Positions 34,149 to 44,524 of a stretch of DNA of 64,000 nucleotides are shown in pieces. Position 1 is the stretch's first letter. Each line of letters opens with the position of its first letter. The notes beneath the pieces were generated by a model, which did not search any database, had not been told where the DNA came from, and worked only from the letters and a program-made list of their open reading frames with translations. The stretch lies in assembly GCA_000787465.1 (NCBI GenBank), contig JSYX01000020.1, forward strand, positions 1-64,000, read 5' to 3'. The DNA is from Thermomucor indicae-seudaticae (lineage: Eukaryota; Mucoromycota; Mucoromycetes; Mucorales; Lichtheimiaceae). A program made the translations under genes and the position numbers.

Positions 34149-35338
34149 TTACAAACGGCGGTCAGGGGAGTCTTCACTGTCTCTAACGACGGCTACCAAG
34201 ACGCTGATATCGTCCGATTTGCCACCCTATCCATTCCGCGCATTTGTTAGCAAGCATTCCGATATGATCATTCTCATAGATTTACCTGATAGTAAATGCC
34301 TTCATGCATGGCTCGGGTCTGGAAGGGTGTATCCACATGTCGGCGATCTTCGCTGATAGCCTTTGCCCGTATCGCGAGAGCATCGGACAATTTCTGGGGT
34401 TCAAAATGAAGTAACCGAGGTGGTCTTTGGCCGGATCCCGGGATGGTGTAGGCGTGCACGTGCGACTGCACAATGGCCAAGATTTCTTTATCATACAGGT
34501 TGTCAAACAGGCCATCACTGCCCATAATGATAATGTCGCCCTTTTCGACTTTGATGTCAAAAGCTTGTGCGTCCGAGGGTCGATCGCACGAGTTGGCGCC
34601 CAGTTGGTACGGGAAATTGAATGCATGCTGCTGTTCTTCGCTTCGAAACACATAGCTGTTCTGGCGAATCACAGAGATCCCGCAGTCGCCCAGGTTGGCT
34701 ACCCGCAACTCGTCGTTCCGCAACAGCGCAATGCATGCCGTCGCTGATCCAAGCACTCCTTTTCGTCGAGCCTCGTCCATCGTCAGCTCGTAGCTGCGCT
34801 GCAGAATATCGACCGGGTCCGCATCGTCGTACTGGCAAAAGTATGGGTCGTCTACATTGTCGAATCGCTCCAGTTCAAGGTACGCATGGTGCATTAATTG
34901 TCGTGAATACAAGGCCGGTGCAGCATCTTTTTATGCAACTCATTTGTTAGATATATTACAAAAGGGCATATTTTCTGGATTGGTCGACTCACCTGGAGTA
35001 CCACTCCATCCGCCCACACCGTCCGAGACACCCAAGGCGTCGGCTCGGCGGAAATAAGCATCTTCGCCCACTTGGACAACGAAATCGTCTTGTTGAACTG
35101 CATCTGTAGCCTGGTCTCTGCGCTTGGCGAAGCCTGAAGCGCCGTGCGACAAGAGATAGGAGGGTTTCGGTTTGGTCTCGGCGAAGAAGTCATACAAAGG
35201 AAGCGTTTTTGTGTAGGACGGGATCGGCTGAGGGACTGCATAGTAATGGCGCTTGGGAACGGTAGCTGCGCTTAAGGGAAAGTGAGGACTGGTACGCAAT
35301 AATCGTCTGGCAACGATTCCAATCATTACTGGCGCCAT
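34149..35338 (-). CDS. PTC7: Mitochondrial PP2C-type protein phosphatase (Ptc7/PPTC7 family)
   Basis: Three exons (35338..34993, 34926..34286, 34226..34149) give 354 aa. The N-terminus MAPVMIGIVARRLLRTSPHF is a good mitochondrial targeting helix. PP2C metal-site motifs are present: GEDAYF, ALGVSDGVGGW, RVANLGDCG, SDEQQH-like SEEQQHAFNFPYQL, IMGSDGLFDNLYD, and GGKSDDISVLVAVV at the C-terminus. Ptc7 is a Mn/Mg-dependent Ser/Thr phosphatase that in yeast activates coenzyme Q synthesis (Coq7). The frame stays open to an upstream ATG at 35449, which would mask the targeting helix, so 35338 is preferred. Intron 2 has a clear GCTAAC branch site. Confidence 0.95.
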
Positions 35339-35615
35339 GATGTAAGGAATGGAAGAAAAAGCAATCGACGGTATGATAAGCCGTACAAAAATTTTAAGCT
35401 GTTTCTTTCCGAAAATACCCATTCCTTTCCCGCTTATCTCGTTGATCATCGGGAAACTCTAATGCTCTTATACCTCGTCAGATTATCCAACAGTTTATTA
35501 TTTTCTTCACTGTGCGTAAAAGTATAGGTTCAGTAGCAATACCAGGTAGTGGGCTTGTTTGTATGGCAGATACAGCTTATGTCCTTAGCCGACTACTGAA
35601 ATCGTTTGAAATTAT

Positions 35616-36577
35616 CTAAAACGGGATCAACAAACTGCTGATAACAACCGAGACAAAAAAGGAAGTTGCTGCCGTGACCTGGTTTCCGGCGCTCGTGGCA
35701 GCATGAAAACCGCTGCTTGATGCCATAAACTGACGCGTAACCGTTGTATGCGCTAAAATCATTAACCAGTCCGGTTAATCTTGAGTATCCCGAATACGAC
35801 GTCATTTTCTTGCTTTACCTGTTACAGTAGATCGTGGCTGCTGAGCCGTGACGGCTTGGGAAACTAAGCTGTTCATCCAGTCATCAATGTTAATGTTGCT
35901 CAGTCCGGCCGAAGCAGAAACAGCAGAGACGCTGGGAACCACGTTATGTTCGCAATCTTCTTCTTCTTCTTCCTCAATCATCACCGGTTCGTCGTCGTCA
36001 TCGCAGTCTTCTTCGACCGGCTGCTTGGCATTGGCATTGGCATGGTTGAATAGAGCGTCGACGATATCCACCATTGAGATAGACGTGGGTTCCAAGGCGG
36101 CAGCAACACTGCTAATAGCCGAGACCACTGGCGAAGCTGTCTTCTGGACATCGAGAATGTCGTCCAGAATCTTACTTGCGTCGTCTTCGCATGATTCTTC
36201 GTCGTCTTTTTCTTCTTCAAGGTGTTCTAGTTCGTCCACCAAGGTCGGCAGAGAAGGATGCTCAGTCACTTTGGATACAAGTCCGTCTTCAAGGATAGGA
36301 GCGATACTAAGGACTGGCTCTGGTAATACGACGGATTCCAGACAGGATAGGTAGCAGTTGCTATCTTTGGTCGGGATGCAACGCAAAATGCATGAACGCG
36401 CTTTAGTCACTAGAGATATCGTCCCAGTTAGTGAACGATGAAAATCTTTAAAGCCGAAAATGATAACTTGCAGCAATCTTCTGCACATGCACTGTCTCCT
36501 TTGTTACAGCCACACATGGCCCAGGCGGATTGACCGAGAGCAAAGACAATAAACAAGAAGGATGGTTTGATCATCAT
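35616..36577 (-). CDS. Putative GPI-anchored, acidic, cysteine-containing secreted protein
   Basis: Three exons (36577..36472, 36400..35819, 35752..35616) give 274 aa. Residues 1-20 (MMIKPSFLFIVFALGQSAWA) are a signal peptide. A cysteine cluster follows at about 22-56 (CGC, ACAEDC, SCILRC, CYLSC), then a long very acidic, Val/Ser/Ala-rich region with two Glu/Asp tracts (EELEH-like, DDDDEPVMIEEEEEED). The spliced C-terminus gives a small-residue stretch (SSSGFHAATSAGNQ) and a hydrophobic tail (SFFVSVVISSLLIPF), the usual layout of a GPI-anchor signal. Intron 1 (36401..36471) has a GC donor GCAAGT with a CACTAAC branch site; only this donor keeps the Cys-rich frame. No known domain; probably a cell-wall or plasma-membrane surface protein. 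Confidence 0.7.
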
Positions 36578-37006
36578 GGTAGTGAAGCTCGACTGCAGTT
36601 ACTGCAAACAAAGGTGTCGCAACCTCTGAGTATTTATATATCGCTCTACTGCATTGCGATCAAGGCCACCATTGATCCCTTACGGTTGGAACTCATACTT
36701 TTTCTTGACCTTTCTTTATGCCATTTTCTATCATGCGAATGGAATAAGCGCCTTTCCGAGGGGGACGTGTCTCCAGATATACGCCTCGGGTTATCAGCGA
36801 CGTTGGGAATCCGTCCGACTGCTTTTAGCCCTCGTCTTTACTATGCACAACAGGATGACAGGCAATCTGGGATATTTTTATTAACATTATGCAAATGGAA
36901 TCAGACATGCAGACTACCCCACGTTTGTCGATGCAAGGGACGGGTACAACAACGGTAAGGAGAGGGTAAAACGTGGGTGAGACAGAAACAATAGAGAACA
37001 ACATGA
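36578..37006. other. Intergenic: promoter of the GPI-protein gene and 3' UTR of PDI
   Basis: About 430 bp, minus-strand genes on both sides. An AT-rich TATTTATATATCG at 36630-36642 could serve as TATA on either strand. No gene seen. Confidence 0.4.
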
Positions 37007-38645
37007 TTACAGTTCATCGTGTGCAGATTCCTGATCCTCTTCAGTAGCAGCGTCGTCGCCCGCAGAAATCATGACGCCGTTAGCACTGTTCTCGTTGACG
37101 AATCTGATAAGGTCTTCCAGTGACCGGTCACCCTGGTAGTCAACCATTTCATTGGTTCCAGCCTTGAAGAACTTGAGGGTTGGGAAACCATGAACCGAGA
37201 AGCCGGCTTCCTCAGGCACGTCATTTTCCGTACCATCCATCTTGGCGATCACGACCTTGTCCTTGAGGCTCTGTTTCTCGACTGCCTCACCCAGTTCTTC
37301 CCATACAGGCGCCAGTCGCTTGCAGTGACCGCACCAAGGCGCATAAACTTCTAGGAACACGTCTTTTGACTTGTCCAGCACAATGTCATTGAACTGCTTG
37401 GCCACAACAACCTTGACAGGGCCATTGTTCTCGGCCGGGATATCCTGCGATTTCAAAGTTGGCTGGATTTTACCGGCCACATAGTCGTCCACAAAGGCCT
37501 CGATATTGTCCTTTGTAATCTTGGCTGACTGGTCAAAGGGGAACTTCGCACCCGTGTCGACATGCTGGATAGCGAATGCAGGCCACTCCTCCTTGAGACC
37601 CACGTTCCCGGCATGAGCGCCGTACTTATTGGCATCGATATACACAAAGTTGATCTTGCCCTTGTATTTCTGTGCAATCGGCTTGATCTCCTTGATCAGT
37701 GGCTCAGCCATCTCCTTGGAGTCTGCGAAAAGGTAGGCCAACGGACGACCTGTCTCGGCATAATACGCAAAGTTGGACGAGTCGATTTCATCCAGGAGTG
37801 GCAACGAGTTGGTCTTTACAAACTCTTCAACTTGTTGTTCCTCCAACTTGTCGCCCTTCAACTCGCTTCGGCCACCGTCAACTTCCTCGTCAAACTGCTT
37901 ATAGACAACCACAGCTGGCAGGCTGTCAACACCATGCTTCTTGGCCAAGGCTTCGTCCTTGACTACACCAAAGAAGTGGTCGTCGCGCATCTTGTCGGCC
38001 ACATTTTTCAAGGCGGTCTCAGAAGCTTCGTCGGAAGGTGACAGGTACGCCACGACCACAGACCGGTCCGATGACTTGAAAGTGTCAAAGTTGTCTTCAT
38101 TCAGTTCAGCCACAGCGGGCGCAGCTTGCCTGCAAGGTTAAAAGCGAGTGTCAGCTCGGACCCCTAGTTTCGTCGCGCGAATTCCGGTACTCACTTTAGC
38201 ATATAGTTGACAATGCCCTCTTCCTTACGAGCACCCTTATACTCGGAAGTGTTGCCCTTCCTAAAGACCTTCATGGTAGGATAACCGCGAACCTCGTACT
38301 CTTGACAAAGGTCAGCATTGGCCGTACAGTCGACCTTGCCCAACTTGATATTCTTTTCCTTCAATTTGGTCGCGGCCTTTTCGTATTCGGGTGCTGCGCG
38401 TAACCAAACCATAAGTCTCTTTCTCATCACATATGTTTACAGAGGTCCAAAAAAACGTTACCCAGTGCTTTACAGTGACCGCACCAAGGTGCATAGAACT
38501 CGACAAGCATCAGGTCCTCATTCAACACGAGACTATTGAAGTTCTTTTGATCCAACGTAATGACATCGCTATCGGCAAGCACCGTTTGGGTCAAGGCAGC
38601 AAAAGTAGTAGCCAAGGCCGTCCACAACAGAGTCTTTTTAACCAT
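37007..38645 (-). CDS. PDI1: Protein disulfide isomerase (ER, HDEL)
   Basis: Three exons (38645..38462, 38393..38195, 38132..37007) give 502 aa, the normal PDI length. Order: signal peptide (1-24, [19 protein letters not shown]), thioredoxin domain a with active site [14 protein letters not shown] (CGHC about 55-58), non-catalytic b and b' domains, domain a' with [14 protein letters not shown] (about 392-395), acidic tail, and the ER-retention signal HDEL. It makes, breaks and reshuffles disulfides in secretory proteins. The first CGHC lies right before intron 1. The leader region upstream is long and shared in part with the divergent CorA-type gene. Confidence 0.98.
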
Positions 38646-39157
38646 GATGAGAAAAAACAGCAAAGAAAGAATATCGAGCCATGCATCAATTGACGTCTGC
38701 TTTTTTTGTGCTGTCCTGCCATGATTGGCTTCTGAGCGTGAAAGCGCCTCAACGAGTCTGTAACCAACCACATCATGAAGGAAAGGCAGTTTATCAGGGG
38801 AAAATGCACCTCTTCCCCTGTTCTGTCTGTCTGTGTAAAACAAACAAGCTTTTCTGTTTCTACCATTGAAAATTGAACTGAATATCGATATGGAACGAAA
38901 GAGAGAACATTGGATAAAAGTAGACGCACTCTATGTGCATATGAGAAGGGACCAATGCAAAGTGGTTATGAGTTTTCCTGTTCCCGTCTGATAGAACGAT
39001 GGCGTGTAAAGAGACCACCTTTTTCAAGCATGGCCACTGACGTCTCTTCCTCCTTATTTTCTTTTTTTTCAGCCAACGCCAGATAGAAGTAGAACTTCTC
39101 TCACTTCTTTCTCTCGTTCTCTTTCCTTCTTCAGTATGTCTTTTGGGTGGTTGAGCC
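38646..39157. promoter_or_regulatory. Divergent promoter region, PDI / CorA-type transporter
   Basis: 512 bp between two opposite start codons. CT-rich blocks lead into the plus-strand gene (CTCACTTCTTTCTCTCG, about 39098-39114). I could not identify a specific unfolded-protein-response element. Confidence 0.4.
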
Positions 39158-40913
39158 ATGCGTGAGGATGACGAAGTATCCATTTTAAAGGCACGTTACC
39201 GACCAACGATGGGACGAGGCGGCGACGATAATATGGCAGTTATTCAGATACATCAACCTCCAATCAATCGGCATCACGAGGATGACCGTTGCACTGCCCG
39301 TCGACTTTCCGATGCTACAGCCGTTGATTGCTACGCTAACAACAACTACTTGTCACCAGAAAAACCGTCAAAGCGTCATCAGCAGCAGCCGTCCATTGAT
39401 ATAAAGAAATGTAAAAGAAAAGCAAGCCTGTACGGCGACCAACATCGGCGCCAACAGCCCCAAGTAAGGCGCTCCACTCTTTTTTGCACCGTCCAATTAT
39501 TGATTTGCGTTTGCTGCTAGACATCGCCATGCAGTGAGCAACATGTCACCTTTTTCCATCCGGAGACGGGTCGTGTGCATGCAAAATCAGTGCAAGACTT
39601 GCAGCGACAAAATTTGCTAACCAAGGAAAACTATTGGATCGATATCGAGGCACCCTCGATTGCTGAAATGAAAATTATAAGCAAGGTATATATTCAGACA
39701 TATGAAAAGGGGCGTACGATAAAGAACTCACTAAGTGTACTGTAGGTATTCCGTATTCATCCACTTACTATTGAAGACATTGTGTCGCAAGAAACTCGTG
39801 AAAAATGCGATGTTTTCAGACAATACCTGTTCGTCTCTTATCGAGCCTTTGTTGTATGTACAGCAGAAGATAATACCCTTCGTCCCATCAGCATATACAG
39901 CATCGTTCACAAAAATAGCATTCTTACGGTAACAGGAATGATTCCTTATTAGCACAAGAAACGTGATTTAACCCCCCGCGTCCCTTAGTTTCATTACAGC
40001 TCCGTTGAGCCACTTGAGCATGTCTATCAGCGGGTAGAGCAGCTTCAGCACTATATTGTGGTAGCACCGGACTGGATCAACTATGCAATCCTCGACGAAA
40101 TCACGGATCATTTCGCACCCATGATTCAAGAGATCGAGGCCGAAGTGGAAGCGATTGATGATCCGGCGCTGTTGCTCAAAGTCAACGACGACGAGACGGA
40201 TATGGTCATGCGTATCGGATCATGCCGAAAACGTGTTATGCAGATGCTTCGGTTCTTGAGTTCCAAGGCGGATGTGGTGCGAGCCTTGATCAAGCGCGGC
40301 GGCACCGGTGACGATTCTTGTCAACAGCTCGTTGTTAGACACCGTCGCAATGGGTCTGCGTCGTCGCTCGGATACGTGATGAAGGATAAGAACAGCCCAA
40401 GATACAACGCTTTGGGCGACGAAGAAGAAGATGAACAAGATGACGGCAAGATATACCCCGATGTGGCTCTTTATCTGGGCGATGTCCAAGGTAACGCTGT
40501 GCCAAATAAAGCGCGAATCCAAACTTACACTTCTCTTGGAAAAGACCACCTGATTACCATGCTTCAAAACCTGTCACATTACGAAACAGTGCTTGCAAGG
40601 GCACATTCCAACTATCTAGCGCAGATTTCCATTAAACTTTCACAGACATCTAATTCCACAAACCACGTCATTGGCCGTCTCACCGTCTTTGCCACCATCC
40701 TGCTTCCCATGAATATCGTCACTGGTCTATGGGGTAAAATCATTGGATCGTTTCTTGACAGGACAAGAACTCATATATGCAAAAATAGGCATGAACGTCA
40801 AGGTACCAGGCAAAGACTATGACGATTTGCTTTATTTCTTTTGGATTGTCATAAGTCTTGCGGTGTTTGCCATCGCTGCATTTACGTTCGCTAGATGGTT
40901 TCGATTCTTTTAG
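39158..40913 (+). CDS. CorA/Alr1/Mnr2-type divalent metal (Mg2+) transporter
   Basis: Five exons (39158..39463, 39521..39685, 39746..39928, 39989..40733, 40789..40913) give 507 aa. The N-terminal 100 residues are disordered and basic. The CorA-type soluble domain follows (YWIDIEAPS, FRIHPLTIEDI, CDVFRQYLFVSYRAF, PDWINYAILDEITDHF, and helix SCRKRVMQMLRFLSSKADV). Near the C-terminus are the pore helix LTVFATILLPMNIVTGLWGMN, with the signature GMN created across intron 4, and a second helix ending RWFRFF. Family members form pentameric Mg2+ channels at the plasma membrane (Alr1) or vacuole (Mnr2); which one applies is not clear. The acidic insertion EDEQDDGK lies in the soluble domain. Confidence 0.95.
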
Positions 40914-41557
40914 TACTACACATAATAAGCTAATACATAGACAACATTTGGTAGAATGGTCTTTGTTATTTTGAGCATTTCCACTTGCCCAGCCTAAGAA
41001 TAGTCTTCGTAGCAGGTGTCTGTCAACTTTGCGTTAAGAAAAGATCAGTTTCGCGCGAACCTATCGTTGGGTTCGCTTCAACATTGTTGCTTTCCGAACT
41101 AATGAACTTCTCCCGCTGCTGGAAAGGATCCTTTTGCACTGATTCCCCGTTTTCATTTGACCTTCTAGTAAAGGATATGTGCTGGCTTTTGCGTCTACAT
41201 GGGTGTCATTGTAAGCATTTGAAGCCGCAAGAAAAACTTATAGCAAGTTCCACCGGACAACACAAAGGACTTCTGTCTGCACGAAGTGCGACAGTTCTGC
41301 TTTTCATATGTTGAAGATAACATGCAGCTTACACCTTAATCTCGCCTTTGGTTGGGTGAGAACAATGGTAATCTTTCTTACTTTTCAGCCATATTGAAAG
41401 AGGAAAGAAGAAAGGATGTTTCCCATAAGCATTGCACCTGCTCATTCTGTGGTTGTTCGAGAACATGTAATGCCCAGAATTATCGAACTAAAGATTTTAA
41501 AAGAAAACGCATATATTTCGAGCAACTTTCTGAAAAGGGGGACCAACTTTCTGTTCT
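40914..41557. other. Convergent intergenic region
   Basis: Tail-to-tail spacer between the CorA-type gene and the catalase gene. Both 3' UTRs; no gene seen. Confidence 0.5.
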
Positions 41558-44137
41558 TCACACCGGTGGATCAATGGGCAAACGAGACCAGAAGCGCTGC
41601 TGAATGATAGCCTTTTTAAAGGCCTCAGTCAAGCTAGAGGCATCCGAGGCCACCAAGACACCATTTCGTTCGTGGACACCTGTGGGCAAATCAACTTGGG
41701 CTGTCTTGAGGACACTGGCAGCGGTACCAGACAGCGCACCTTCTTTCCATTCTGTTCCTCCGGGCAGTTCAAGTTGAGCTGTTCTGAGCAATTCGACGCC
41801 TGCACCCGAAGCCGCAATAGGCTTGCCGTGCCGGAAAGCTTCCAGGACAAAGACCATCGGTTCCTCGTAAGGGAAGACACTCTGCTTGTCCATCAATTTC
41901 GCAATACCTTCCTTGCCATCCGGCACAAAGACCGCGTCCCAAAGCACAGAGCTTGTAGTGAGATAGGTGTGGGTAATGTCAAGACCATCGTGCTCGCCAA
42001 GGGCCATGCCAACGTATTCCACGTAAGCTCCTTCCTTTTTCAAAAAGTCGAACATGGCTTTCGCGTCGTCCGTGTTGGTGCCCGGCGCGGTCAGAATGGC
42101 GACCGTCTTGGTGCGAATGTGGTTTGGACGGGGTCGCTCTTCAATCGACAAGCCCACAGACTTTTTACCGAGGTTATCAACAATCTTGGCAGGCGGTTCG
42201 ACGCCAACACCAACGGCAACGCGGCGAGCCAAATTATTATCGACGTGGTTCAGGACGTTGATAAACCGCGCTCGGACATCCTTGCCCTTTGACTTGCCAA
42301 CCTCGAACCGGAATCCTTCTACGGTCTGCTGCTTCTCGGCTTCTGTCAACGAATTCCAGTACAGCTGTGCTTGTGAGTAGTGGTCGTCCACGCTTGGGAC
42401 TTGCTGCCGGACTTTTCTGCCTTGCATGTCTTCGGCGTAATCCATGTAGGCCCCGTCCTTGGCTGACACGACGCGAGGATAGTTATCGTCGAGTTTATTC
42501 GGGTAATAAGCCGCCTGGTTACGGTGAATCGTCATTTGCATAAACCCATCCCGCTGGTTATTGTGGACACCGTTGAGGGGCCGATTGATGGGCAGCTGAT
42601 GAAAGTTGGCCGAATTCATGCGGTTTAGCTGAGTGTCTAGGTAGCTGAAAAGACGACCTTGCAAAAGCGAATCATTGGTGAAGCCGATACCACGCACGAC
42701 GTTGCCAACGCAGAATGTCACTTGTTCCGTCTCGGCGAAGAAGTTGGTCACGTTTCGGTTCAGGACCATCTTGCCCAGCGGTGTCACGGGCACAAGCGAC
42801 TCCGGGATGATCTTGGTGGGGTCCAGCAAGTCAAAGTCGAACTTGTGCTCGTCCTCTTCCGCTACAACTTGCACGCCGAGTTCATACTCGGGATAGTCGC
42901 CGCGTTCAATGGCTGTGTACAAGTCCCTGCGGTGGAAGTCAATGTCCTTGCCAGCAATCTTTTGCGCTTCATCCTGTCATATCGCTGGTGAACAACGTGT
43001 ATCTGAATGTCGTTTTTTAGATAGCTTGTCTTTCTTACCCAGACAAGATTTGCAAGGCCAAGCATTGGTTTCCAGTGGAACTTTACGAACACGGATTTGC
43101 CTTGCTCATTAATTAATCGGAATCTGATGAAGTGGGGCAGTCATAAGGTGAGCATCTAAAGCCGAAAAGGGCACTATCAAATGTAAAGGACTTACGTGTG
43201 TACGCCAAAACCATCCACCTGGCGGAAACTCCTGGGTAGACCGCGACCGGACAAGGCCCACATAACTGTGTGTATGGATTCTGGGAACTCTGCAAAGAAG
43301 TCGTAGGCCGTTTCATGAGCCGTGCCTGCCTGAGGAACTTCCTTGTCCGGTTGAGGCTTTCCAGAGTGAATGAGATCAGGAAATTTGATGGCATCTAGCA
43401 AAACGGTTAGCTCAGGCTTGAGGGGTTCATCAAGGGTTAGAAGACTTACCGTGCACAAAGAAGGGTCCAATGACGTTGCCAACTAACGTAAATAGTGTCA
43501 GTCACTGTTACATCATATCAGAGTCACTACGCATTTACCAAGATCAAACAGGCCTTCCTCGGTGTAAAACCGAGTTGCAAAACCACGCACATCACGTACA
43601 GTATCGGGCGAGCCACGGGATCCCAGGACGGTCGAGAAACGTACAAAGACAGGTGTTCTCTTGCCAGGTGTCCGCAAAAACTTGGCTGCCGTCAAATCAG
43701 ACCAGTCCTTGTATGGTTCAAAATAACCGTGCGCGCCCACTCCACGGGCATGTACGACACGCTCCGGGATCCTGCAATTCGGTCATCAACACATAGGTTA
43801 CACAGACGCACATCCCGCGCACACAAACGAGCCCTCACCGTTCATGATCTACAAAGATATTAACCGTCAGATTTTTGGATCAAGTCACAAGTTACACGTT
43901 GAATGGCTTACCAAAGTGCATAATCTTTTCACGCATGGCAAAGTCTTCCATCAGTGTAGGGCCGCGTGGACCGGCCTTCAAGCTGTCCGCGTTTTGGACC
44001 TTGGTACCAAAGTTGGTCGTTTCAGCTTTGCCCCTATTGTCGATGGTAAAGGCATCGAGTCGCTTGATCATGGCTTCTTGGCCACCACCGCCTTCTTTAG
44101 TGACATCGTTCTGGAAAGCTGCTTGATTACAGGACAT
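41558..44137 (-). CDS. Large-subunit catalase with C-terminal DJ-1/PfpI-like domain
   Basis: Seven exons (44137..43912, 43848..43839, 43771..43539, 43482..43450, 43394..43196, 43123..43039, 42973..41558) give 733 aa. It is a clade-2 (HPII-like) catalase, converting hydrogen peroxide to water and oxygen. The active-site His is about residue 86 ([20 protein letters not shown]), the distal Asn about 159 ([12 protein letters not shown]), and the proximal haem Tyr about 373 ([13 protein letters not shown]). Other blocks: [32 protein letters not shown]. After about residue 560 comes the flavodoxin-like domain ([28 protein letters not shown]) that defines large subunits. No signal peptide or clear peroxisomal tripeptide (ends DPPV), so cytosolic by default. 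Exon 2 is 10 nt and exon 4 is 33 nt; both are forced by conserved residues. Residues after the distal Asn (VIG) differ from the usual NTP. Confidence 0.96.
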
Positions 44138-44524
44138 AATGGAACTGAAATCACGGAATAAAACCAGGAAACAAGGAATAAGAACGGCAGAGAGGGATGC
44201 TTCCTCTTTTCAAGGGTTATGAAAGTATCCGACACGTTGTCTCAAACCACGATACATGAGCGCGTCTGCATGATGTAACTGTTGCATTTATCGCAAAAAA
44301 CAAATGTCGTCATCATGACAGACGTTTGCGCACGTGCGCGACGTCCCTCTTGTTTGTAACTCACATTTGTCGCCCGGGAAAAGAAGACCCAGAAATTTTC
44401 TCTCCAGGCAACTGTCGATCTTCGGGACAAAGCCCCGAAATGGGCCAATCATGGCCCCAAACGCTAAAATTAGAGCTCTAACTTCTTTTCCACGAGAGGA
44501 CCGATAATACGTTAAAGCCCCTTG
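44138..44524. promoter_or_regulatory. Divergent promoter region, catalase / coiled-coil protein
   Basis: 387 bp between opposite ATGs. It includes a 12-bp perfect palindrome GCGCACGTGCGC (44328-44339) with a CACGTG E-box core, flanked by GACGT and ACGTC half-sites (44321-44345). That architecture suits a bHLH or bZIP stress regulator; the factor is not known. Confidence 0.5.

Noticed and set aside
35848..36354. Serine-rich 168-codon plus-strand frame
   Set aside because: Antisense of the acidic Glu/Asp coding region of the GPI-type protein; Ser-rich because it reads GAA/GAC codons backwards.
37562..38041. 159-codon plus-strand frame inside PDI
   Set aside because: Antisense shadow of a conserved PDI exon.
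41672..42380. Plus-strand frames of 206 and 108 codons inside catalase
   Set aside because: Antisense shadows of the long final catalase exon.
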